Shown: positions 1 to 6,243 of the stretch, piece after piece
How positions within the stretch are numbered: the stretch's first letter is position 1
How the letters are laid out: every line of letters starts with the position of its first letter
Source: Kangiella sp.
GTDB lineage: Bacteria > Pseudomonadota > Gammaproteobacteria > Enterobacterales > Kangiellaceae
Reading direction: 5' to 3'
Length of the DNA stretch: 10,645 nucleotides
NCBI GenBank assembly: GCA_002733465.1
Contig: NVVT01000009.1
Coordinates: 102,020-112,664, forward strand
Position numbers and translations under genes: made by a program
Notes under the pieces: generated by a model
Seen by the model: the letters and a program-made list of their open reading frames with translations, nothing else
Told to the model about the DNA's origin: nothing
Databases searched by the model: none

Positions 1-872
1 CCACCTTGAATGCCACCGGAAAAATTAGTGTGGGTTTGTACTTTCCCTGTATTTTTATAAGATGCATCTTTATAAAAAATATCATTATGATCACTTCCCA
101 GCATTTTTGTTCCTTCAAATCCCGAACCAATCTCGAATCCTTTACTCGCATTAATTGATAACATTGCCTTCGCCAAATCCGCTTCAAGTTTATCAAAAAG
201 AGGCTCACCCAAACCAACTGGCATGTTTCTCACAATACATTTAACGACTCCGCCAATGGTGTCGCCAGCTTTTCTAATTTCCAAAATTTTGCTATGCATT
301 AACTCTGCGGTCTTTTGATCAGGGCATCTTACCGCATTACTTTCAATCGCTTTATGAGTCACCTTTTGAAGATCAATGACTGAAGTAATATCTCCAACGC
401 TATGTACCCAAGATAATATTTCGATACCTTGTTGAGCCAATATTTTATATGCTACAGCTCCCGCGGCAACATTCGCTGCGGTCATTCGAGCTGAACTGCG
501 CCCTCCACCATTGGGATCTCGTATACCGTATTTATTCTGATAGGTAAAATCGGCATGACTAGGTCGATACAATTTTGCAAACTCATTATAATCTTTTGAC
601 TTTTTATTCTCATTCTTGATCATTAAACTAATCGCAGTGCCCGTGGTTTTACCATCAAAAACACCCGACAGAATTTCAACTTGATCCGACTCTTTACGTT
701 GGGTAACAATATCGCTTTGACCAGGTTTTCGCCTATCTAAAAAAGGTTGAATATCACTTTCAGATAATTCTAAATTGGCAGGACATCCTTCGATCACACA
801 ACCGATAGCAACACCATGGGATTCGCCCCAATTAGTCACTTTAAATAACTTACCTAAACTATCACCGCTCAT
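1..872 (-). CDS. aroC: Chorismate synthase, C-terminus cut by window edge
   Basis: Last step of the shikimate pathway: FMN-dependent conversion of 5-enolpyruvylshikimate-3-phosphate to chorismate in the cytoplasm. Translation starts MSGDSLGKLFKVTNWGESHG and is open to the left edge. About 290 codons are present out of a usual 350-370, so roughly the last 70 residues lie outside. Two family signatures are visible: GESHGVAIGCVIEGCP near the N-terminus and the GGGRSSARMTAANVAAGAV stretch around the first third. RRKPGQS and the late SGGIQGG segment also fit the family. The ATG shares the sequence ATGA with the tyrA stop, so translation is probably coupled to tyrA. A GGTGG stretch 5-9 bases upstream, inside the tyrA end, could serve as ribosome site. 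The identification is secure; only the C-terminal FMN-binding part cannot be checked. Confidence 0.97.
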   Translation of the reverse strand, partial: MSGDSLGKLFKVTNWGESHGVAIGCVIEGCPANLELSESDIQPFLDRRKPGQSDIVTQRKESDQVEILSGVFDGKTTGTAISLMIKNENKKSKDYNEFAKLYRPSHADFTYQNKYGIRDPNGGGRSSARMTAANVAAGAVAYKILAQQGIEILSWVHSVGDITSVIDLQKVTHKAIESNAVRCPDQKTAELMHSKILEIRKAGDTIGGVVKCIVRNMPVGLGEPLFDKLEADLAKAMLSINASKGFEIGSGFEGTKMLGSDHNDIFYKDASYKNTGKVQTHTNFSGGIQG

Positions 873-2071
873 AAAATACCACCACCATCACCCGCTTTCG
901 CAATCAAATGATTACTCTCTTTAGCAAACTTATCCGCAAACTCTCCAAACCATTCTTTCGTCTCATTAAATGACTGAATGAAAGATTGTTTATCATCATT
1001 TTCAACAAAAGAGAGAGTTTCAGAAATACGCTCTATAAAGCGTTTGATCATCTTTATATTATTCTTATCAGAAAATATTATATCACTATAAAGAATCGGA
1101 TCTTGAGCAAATAACCGGCCAACCATAATTAATTCTAAACGATAGATGGGTGAACTTAATTCTAATATTTTATTAAGGTCAATATCCTCATGTCTTAAGT
1201 GATTACCGTAAGCGACAGTTGATAAATGCCTTAATACCTGAATAATGGACATTAAGTCATCGTGTGTTTTTGCCTCTACATCAACTAGATTAATACCTTT
1301 TTTTGATAACAAATCTAACAACCATTGATAATTTTCTTTTAAGCGACCATGGCACACAGCAACAGTTTGCTTGGCAAATGTTTCAATATCCGGGCCAAAC
1401 ATTGGGTGAAGCCCGACAACTGCACCTTGATGTTGAGACAACATCTCTTGTACAGGCTGATTCTTAATACTGGTCACATCCGCTAAGATGCAATTTGGAT
1501 TGTGAATGTTTAAAACCTTTGCCACCTTTTCAATAACGGATAACGTCACATTTATTGGTACAGAGATTAAGACTAAATCAGCTTTTTTTAATTTGGCAAG
1601 ACACTCTTCACTATTCAAATGATCTTGTTTTTCAATGACACTTATTTTATCACCGTTTTTTTCAAATAAATCACCGAATAACTTACCTAACTGTCCTCTA
1701 CCGCCAACGATTACAATTTCCTTAGATTCAGACTTTGAAGATATCGCGCGTTGAGCATTTTGACTTTTATAGGAATCGCGAATGATCCGTCGAATCACAT
1801 CTTCTATCAAATCCGGCGACAGACCAAGTTCTTTGGCATAGCTTCGCTTATTCTTAATCAACTCAGCTTCTCTTTCTGGATGATATAACGCTAAACCTAG
1901 ATCTGACTTTATTTCGCCAATCTCTTTAGTTACTTTGAGTCTTTGAGCAATCAACTTAACCAGCGACTTATCAATTCTATCAATTTCATCTCTTAGATGA
2001 TCAAAACCTTGACCAGTCTCATTTGATTTAGTTTCATTCAATTTAATATTGTCAGAACTTTTCTCAGTCAT
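869..2071 (-). CDS. tyrA: Bifunctional chorismate mutase / prephenate dehydrogenase (T-protein)
   Basis: Converts chorismate to prephenate and then, with NAD+, to 4-hydroxyphenylpyruvate for tyrosine synthesis. The start at 2071 (MTEKSSDNIK) gives 400 residues, against 373 in E. coli. It is preferred because AAGGAG lies 9 bases upstream; a longer reading from 2107 would add 12 residues but has no such site. Residues about 26-105 are an AroQ-type chorismate mutase helix bundle (LRDEIDRID, HPEREAELI). Residues 123-129 (GGRGQLG) are the Rossmann NAD loop; E. coli has GGGGQMG. H222 in HPMFGPD corresponds to the catalytic histidine of the dehydrogenase. SSPIYRLELIMVGRLFAQDP near the C-terminal end is also typical of enterobacterial-type TyrA. 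The start overlaps the aroA stop by 8 bases, and the stop overlaps the aroC start. Whether tyrosine feedback inhibition is kept cannot be read from sequence. Confidence 0.96.
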   Translation of the reverse strand: MTEKSSDNIKLNETKSNETGQGFDHLRDEIDRIDKSLVKLIAQRLKVTKEIGEIKSDLGLALYHPEREAELIKNKRSYAKELGLSPDLIEDVIRRIIRDSYKSQNAQRAISSKSESKEIVIVGGRGQLGKLFGDLFEKNGDKISVIEKQDHLNSEECLAKLKKADLVLISVPINVTLSVIEKVAKVLNIHNPNCILADVTSIKNQPVQEMLSQHQGAVVGLHPMFGPDIETFAKQTVAVCHGRLKENYQWLLDLLSKKGINLVDVEAKTHDDLMSIIQVLRHLSTVAYGNHLRHEDIDLNKILELSSPIYRLELIMVGRLFAQDPILYSDIIFSDKNNIKMIKRFIERISETLSFVENDDKQSFIQSFNETKEWFGEFADKFAKESNHLIAKAGDGGGIL

Positions 2072-3416
2072 CAGACGTATCTCCTTCAGCCTTAGACTGC
2101 AAACCAACTTGAGCTAACAAATCCCAATAACTTGGAAATGATTTATTTACAACATTGGCATCTTTAATGACGATACCGTCCGTTTTGGTACCAAGTAATG
2201 CCATACTCATCGCCATTCTATGATCGTCATAGGTTTCGATCTCGGTAGCTATGGGTCGACCGCCTTCAATCAACAAATAATCATCGCCTGCCTCAACCTT
2301 TATTCCCGCTTTTTGTAACTCGGTTGCGGTATCCTTAATTCTATCTGATTCTTTAAATGCTAAGTGAGCAATGTTTTTAATCAAGGTTTTACCTTTTGCA
2401 TGACTAGCCACAACCGCTAAGGTCTGTACGACATCAGGCATTTCACCCATGTCGATTTCAATACCACTTAGCTCGCCATCAGAAATAATGGTTAAACTAG
2501 AATCATCTTTTTCAAATCGAACGCCCATTTTCTCCAGCACTTTATAGAACTGCGCTTCTCCTTGTAACGATTGATGATCAAACGCTTCAATCTTAACCTT
2601 TTGACCCGAAATAGCAGCAAAACCCATAAAATAAGATGAGGAAACAGGATCACAAGGTACGGTATATTCGATCCCTTGGTATTTTTGTCCAGGTACAATT
2701 TTTAATTGGTTTCCAGTACGTACAACCTCAACGCCCATCTTATTCATTAGATTAATGGTCATATCAACGTAAGCATTGGAAACCTGTTTACCCACTAATT
2801 CTATTGTTAAGCCATTATCTAAAAGGGGCGCAATAATTAGTAACGCACTTAAATATTGACTACTTCGGCTAGCATCTAATTTACATTGGTTAGTTTTAAA
2901 TGGCCCTTTAACTATGGCAGGTAAACGATCATTCTTGCTATCTACTTCAACGCCTAGCTCTTTCAAAGAATCAAATAGCTCTTTCATAGGACGCGTTGAC
3001 ATTTTTTCTGAACAATTTATTTCAACCGGCACATGCTCTAAAGCTGAAATTGCGGTAACAAATCGTGAAAAAGTACCACTATGATGTGTATTAAAGCTGA
3101 TATTCTTATCGGAGATATCCCCATCGACTTTTTCATTTTTTACCCTTGGAGAAATTTTCATTTCAGAGCTTTCAAACTCCAATTGATAACCTAAAGCATT
3201 TAATCCTTCAGTGGCAGCGTTGATATCATCATTATCAACAACATTTGATAACAATGATTCTGTCGAAGCTAGCGCACATAACGGCAATAAACGGTTCGCT
3301 ATATACTTGCTACCTGGTAGGCGCACTGATATTGAACTTGCTAACGAAGAAGAATCATTCTCGGCGATTGAATTTATGGGTAAACGGGAACTTATAGAAA
3401 TAATGGTGCGTTTCAT
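2064..3416 (-). CDS. aroA: 3-phosphoshikimate 1-carboxyvinyltransferase (EPSP synthase), divergent
   Basis: Transfers the enolpyruvyl group of PEP to shikimate-3-phosphate, the sixth shikimate-pathway step. It has 450 residues; E. coli AroA has 427, and the extra length is a longer N-terminus plus small insertions. Conserved active-site elements: K37/R42 (LPGSKYIANR), T141-R142-P143, S185-S186-Q187, D328 (PDVVQT), E356 and R359 (KESDR), R400 (DDHRMA) and a late NKSFP lysine. Two normally strict motifs differ. PGSKS is PGSKY (Tyr38), and the PEP/glyphosate loop NAGTAMRP reads HSGTFSRF (residues 112-119), keeping Gly114, Thr115 and Arg118 but replacing the Ala, Met and Pro positions. The ATG is forced, because TAA lies two codons upstream and no other Met precedes the first motif. 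No good Shine-Dalgarno is visible. It is the first gene of the leftward aroA-tyrA-aroC operon. Function is very likely intact, because the catalytic Lys, Asp, Glu and Arg residues are all there. Confidence 0.94.
   Translation of the reverse strand: MKRTIISISSRLPINSIAENDSSSLASSISVRLPGSKYIANRLLPLCALASTESLLSNVVDNDDINAATEGLNALGYQLEFESSEMKISPRVKNEKVDGDISDKNISFNTHHSGTFSRFVTAISALEHVPVEINCSEKMSTRPMKELFDSLKELGVEVDSKNDRLPAIVKGPFKTNQCKLDASRSSQYLSALLIIAPLLDNGLTIELVGKQVSNAYVDMTINLMNKMGVEVVRTGNQLKIVPGQKYQGIEYTVPCDPVSSSYFMGFAAISGQKVKIEAFDHQSLQGEAQFYKVLEKMGVRFEKDDSSLTIISDGELSGIEIDMGEMPDVVQTLAVVASHAKGKTLIKNIAHLAFKESDRIKDTATELQKAGIKVEAGDDYLLIEGGRPIATEIETYDDHRMAMSMALLGTKTDGIVIKDANVVNKSFPSYWDLLAQVGLQSKAEGDTSDD
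2081..2086 (-). promoter_or_regulatory. Shine-Dalgarno site that fixes the tyrA start
   Basis: On the minus strand AAGGAG is followed by 9 bases and then the ATG at 2071. It lies inside the last codons of aroA, so ribosomes finishing aroA uncover or reuse it. It decides between the 400-residue start and the 412-residue upstream alternative. Confidence 0.8.
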
Positions 3417-3519
3417 TGGTTAAATATCAATAATTTTTGATTTATGTAAGAAATAATTAGACCCTGATCTCAACTAAAAGTAAAATAACTTTTTATAAAT
3501 TAACTATTATCCTAAGCCC
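3417..3519. promoter_or_regulatory. Divergent promoter region between aroA and pabB
   Basis: A 103-bp, very AT-rich gap that must carry both promoters. The best guess for leftward aroA is TTGAGA (3468-3473) with TACATA (3443-3448), spacing 19, which is weak. For rightward pabB, the TATAAA and TATTAT runs at 3494-3510 are -10-like, without a clear -35. Small AT-rich dyads are present: ATCAA/TTGAT (3426-3441) and AAAAGT/ACTTTT (3476-3493). No convincing TyrR or TrpR box is seen. That promoters lie here follows from gene layout; the exact boxes are guesses. Confidence 0.5.
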
Positions 3520-5082
3520 TTGAATTATATCCCTTTAAAATACGTTACAAACCTATATGGGATACCCTCTGTTTCAGCACTATTGTCTAATCAAGAAGTG
3601 TCCGATCACGATGCTAAAAATTACGCAATGTTACTTGATAGCGGGCTGCTTGATAGTGGACATGACGAAACAAAGAAGAAAAATCTAAAATCATCACAAA
3701 AATTCAATAACGCCAATTACGATATATTTTGTTGCTCCCCCTGTTTAACGCTTACAAAACAAGATGCCAGTAACTGTACTAGTGATGGTAAGCTTGAAAT
3801 AGACAAATTAAGCGCATCATTGTCTCAAATTAAGATTAATTTGGAAGAGCAAGACCCTCTTAAACAGATGCGTGATATTTTGGAGCAAATAAAGCAAAAT
3901 TCCTTCGAAGTTATCAAAAGTGATTCAAATAAAATTCAAGACGCTGATTTGCCATTTAATGGCGGATGGTTAGGTTACTTTAGCTATGATTTTGGTAAAT
4001 CATTAGAACTCGCGGACAAACGTAAACTAATCAATAATAATATTCCGTTTTGTAGTTTTGGATTATATCGTTGGGCATTAATTAGTGATCATAGAAAGAA
4101 AACAACTAGGCTATACAATTTTGGTCTTTGCGAAAACGAATGGCACAAAATAAAGTCGTTTTTTGACGCAGATAAAATCGGCAATACTGAATCAGCAAAG
4201 GGGTTTGAATTGAACTCACGCTTTGAGTCAAATATTAACTTTGCGACATATCAAAAAGCATTTAATAAAATCCAAGAAAACATTATCGCAGGCAACTGTT
4301 ACCAAATTAATTATTCCCACCAATTTTCGGCACCGTTTAAAGGTTGTAGCTTTGATGCATATAAACGACTAACCGAAGTAAATAAAAGCCCTTTTTCTGC
4401 CTACTTAAACTTTGGTGAATTTCAAATACTCAGTCTATCGCCAGAAAGATTTATTCAAGTTAGAAATAAAAAAGTGTTAACTCAACCTATAAAAGGAACC
4501 TCTCCGCGTAGCTCAGATAAAAATACAGATCTGGAGAACGCTAGTAATTTACTTTCAAGCGAAAAAGATCGTTCAGAAAATTTAATGATTGTTGATCTAC
4601 TCAGAAATGATTTAAGTAAAACAGCAGATACGGATAGTGTTAAAGTACCAGAGCTATTTGGTTTATATACATTTGAATCTGTGCATCATCTTATTTCGAC
4701 TGTGACCAGTCAATTAGCACCAGAGTATGACATGTTTGATATTTTACAAACCTGCTTACCTGGAGGTTCAATTACAGGCGCGCCTAAAATTGCAGCAATG
4801 AAAATAATTGACGAATTAGAAGATTTTAGTCGAGGCATTTATTGTGGTGTAATCGGCTATATGGATTTTAAAGGCAATATGGATACTAATATTAGCATTA
4901 GAACTTTACTCGCTAAAGATAATGAACTGACCTGTTGCGCAGGCGGAGGCATTGTCTTTGATTCAACCGTAAAATCTGAATACCAAGAAACATACCATAA
5001 AGTGTCTAAAATCATTCCGACTTTGGAAGATACTTTTCTTAATTATTCTCCAGACAAAAATAGTATAAAAGAACATGGATAA
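3520..5082 (+). CDS. pabB: Aminodeoxychorismate synthase component I
   Basis: Makes 4-amino-4-deoxychorismate from chorismate and ammonia, the first step to p-aminobenzoate and folate. The ammonia normally comes from a separate PabA amidotransferase, which is not in this window. It has 520 residues, longer than the 453 of E. coli PabB. The decisive motif is PIKGT with Lys325: PabB enzymes use this lysine, whereas anthranilate synthases (TrpE) have PIAGT. Other chorismate-binding family blocks are GGWLGYFSYDFG, NCYQINYSHQF, LSLSPERF, EKDRSENLMIVDLLRNDL, LPGGSITGAPK and the CCAGGGIV end block. The start is TTG (3520), following an in-frame TAA at 3496. The next in-frame ATG (residue 37) would cut into the N-terminal domain, so TTG is favoured, with an ATT at 3499 as an outside possibility. 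The stop overlaps the nudL start by 8 bases. Confidence 0.94.
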   Translation: MNYIPLKYVTNLYGIPSVSALLSNQEVSDHDAKNYAMLLDSGLLDSGHDETKKKNLKSSQKFNNANYDIFCCSPCLTLTKQDASNCTSDGKLEIDKLSASLSQIKINLEEQDPLKQMRDILEQIKQNSFEVIKSDSNKIQDADLPFNGGWLGYFSYDFGKSLELADKRKLINNNIPFCSFGLYRWALISDHRKKTTRLYNFGLCENEWHKIKSFFDADKIGNTESAKGFELNSRFESNINFATYQKAFNKIQENIIAGNCYQINYSHQFSAPFKGCSFDAYKRLTEVNKSPFSAYLNFGEFQILSLSPERFIQVRNKKVLTQPIKGTSPRSSDKNTDLENASNLLSSEKDRSENLMIVDLLRNDLSKTADTDSVKVPELFGLYTFESVHHLISTVTSQLAPEYDMFDILQTCLPGGSITGAPKIAAMKIIDELEDFSRGIYCGVIGYMDFKGNMDTNISIRTLLAKDNELTCCAGGGIVFDSTVKSEYQETYHKVSKIIPTLEDTFLNYSPDKNSIKEHG

Positions 5083-5737
5083 TTCATTTATTAAAAGTCG
5101 ATTACTCTCCCTCGAATCTTGTGAAAATCTTGACTGGGAAAAATTTAATCAAAGTGCTAAAGATGCATTAGACAAAACATCTGAGTTAACAGACTACCTC
5201 AAGCTATTTGATAATATTCAATTAAAACAAATAAAACCCGCCAGCGTATTAATCACTTTGGTCAAGCAATCAGATAATCAGTGGCATGTTATCTTAACAA
5301 AGCGAGCAAAGCATCTAAAAAACCATGCTGGGGAAATCTGCTTTCCGGGCGGAAAATTTGAGGATACAGACGAAAACTTACAACAAACGGCATTAAGAGA
5401 AACTCAGGAAGAAATCGGATTGGAACATATTGATTTAAAAATCATTGGCAAACTTCCAGAACAAATAACGATTAGCCAATATTACGTTACGCCCTATGTC
5501 GCTGTATTAGATAGACAAAATGGACTAAACATCCGAAATTTATCAATCGACAAAAATGAAGTTGAAGAGGTTTTCACCGTTCCTTTAAATTATTTAATTG
5601 ATTCAAAAAATCAGAAGCTGGTAAAAAGGAAAATTAAAGACATATCATTTTCCTATCATTCAATTGAATATAACGATTATATCATTTGGGGCGCTACAGC
5701 TAGGATGTTGGTTAATTTAGGCAAGTTATTAAATTAA
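5075..5737 (+). CDS. nudL: Nudix hydrolase, probable CoA pyrophosphatase
   Basis: Expected to split coenzyme A and its derivatives into 3',5'-ADP and phosphopantetheine, in the cytoplasm with Mg2+ or Mn2+. It has 220 residues; E. coli NudL (YeaB) has about 190. The CoA-type signature is present: LTKRAKHLKNHAGEICFPGG, followed by the Nudix box in residues 92-116. There R108-E109, E112-E113 and G115 form the metal-binding REtqEEiG core. The box spacing (GGKFEDTDENL) is one residue longer than the textbook Gx5E form, as in E. coli NudL. The N-terminal 40 residues are charged and not conserved in my recollection of the family. It follows pabB with an 8-base overlap and probably depends on translation of pabB, as no strong ribosome site is seen. 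The same pabB-nudL order occurs in E. coli, which supports the assignment. Substrate is inferred from family. Confidence 0.9.
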   Translation: MDNSFIKSRLLSLESCENLDWEKFNQSAKDALDKTSELTDYLKLFDNIQLKQIKPASVLITLVKQSDNQWHVILTKRAKHLKNHAGEICFPGGKFEDTDENLQQTALRETQEEIGLEHIDLKIIGKLPEQITISQYYVTPYVAVLDRQNGLNIRNLSIDKNEVEEVFTVPLNYLIDSKNQKLVKRKIKDISFSYHSIEYNDYIIWGATARMLVNLGKLLN

Positions 5738-5755
5738 AAAACAATTAGCTTGTTT
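5733..5755 (-). terminator. Possible weak terminator between converging genes
   Basis: A 6-bp AT-rich stem (5739-5744 with 5750-5755, loop TTAGC) is followed on the minus strand by a T-rich run. It lies between the converging nudL and the small lipoprotein gene, where a terminator is expected. The stem has only two G-C pairs, so the call is tentative. Confidence 0.3.
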
Positions 5756-5782
5756 GTTAGTATATTGTGAAAGGTATTATTT

Positions 5783-6214
5783 TCAGAAAAACCCATCCGA
5801 CTCGTTAAGCCCATGCAAAGTATATTTTCTCAATAAATCTCTGCCAAATTTGTATTTTATATCAACTTTTATCTTGCTCTTTTTTCCAATAGTTCTTGCG
5901 GTAATCATTCCACTTGATTGTTCGATAATTCGTAATTTAGAATTCTCAATCCCTTTCATTACATTTTCCCAAGATTCTCCTATTTTAAATAGTGGCGCAT
6001 CAATGTCAGCCATAATGACTGCAAACATATCGCCATCGGCATCATCTGCGGCGTCTTTATAACCAAAATATAAAACAGGATTAACTTCTGCAACTGGATT
6101 TGGCGCACTTCTATCAATCCTAAATCCTGTTACGGTAACTGAAATCCGGTCAGCTGGGATATTATTTGCACAACCAGAAACTAAAATAACCAATAAAATA
6201 ACCAATAACTTCAT
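5783..6214 (-). CDS. Small predicted lipoprotein of unknown function
   Basis: Unrecognised 143-residue protein. The N-terminus is a lipoprotein signal peptide: MK, a run of Leu/Ile/Val, then the lipobox VSGC, with Cys followed by ANN. No Asp follows the Cys, so outer-membrane sorting is more likely than inner-membrane retention. The mature part has an acidic stretch (DAADDADGD) near its middle, then a Lys/Arg-rich C-terminal third, with predicted mixed beta strands (RISVTVTGFRI, KIKVDIKYKF). The ATG at 6214 is chosen over an upstream TTG at 6241 because it puts the signal peptide at the very N-terminus and has CAAGG 7 bases upstream. It starts 29 bp after the stop of the large repeat lipoprotein on the same strand, so the two are probably co-transcribed and may act together at the outer membrane. 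That partnership is inference. Confidence 0.8.
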   Translation of the reverse strand: MKLLVILLVILVSGCANNIPADRISVTVTGFRIDRSAPNPVAEVNPVLYFGYKDAADDADGDMFAVIMADIDAPLFKIGESWENVMKGIENSKLRIIEQSSGMITARTIGKKSKIKVDIKYKFGRDLLRKYTLHGLNESDGFF

Positions 6215-6243
6215 TACTATACCTTGCTCTTTAAAATTCAAAT

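Noticed and set aside
2072..2107. Longer tyrA start adding 12 residues inside aroA
   Set aside because: There is no ribosome site for it, while the start at 2071 has AAGGAG at a good distance; the extra residues have no counterpart in TyrA.
3211..3423. Rightward open frame over the start of aroA
   Set aside because: Antisense to conserved AroA coding sequence, including its first motif; a shadow frame.
3445..3465. TGTAAG followed six bases later by TTAGAC, as a possible TyrR box
   Set aside because: The left half fits TGTAAA, but the right half matches TTTACA at only two of six positions, so it does not qualify.
3520..5082. The 520-residue gene as anthranilate synthase (trpE)
   Set aside because: It has the PIKGT lysine typical of PabB instead of PIAGT, and it pairs with nudL as pabB does in E. 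coli.
5754..6062. Rightward open frame of 102 codons opposite the small lipoprotein
   Set aside because: It lies fully antisense to a gene with signal peptide, lipobox and ribosome site, and its translation has no recognisable features.
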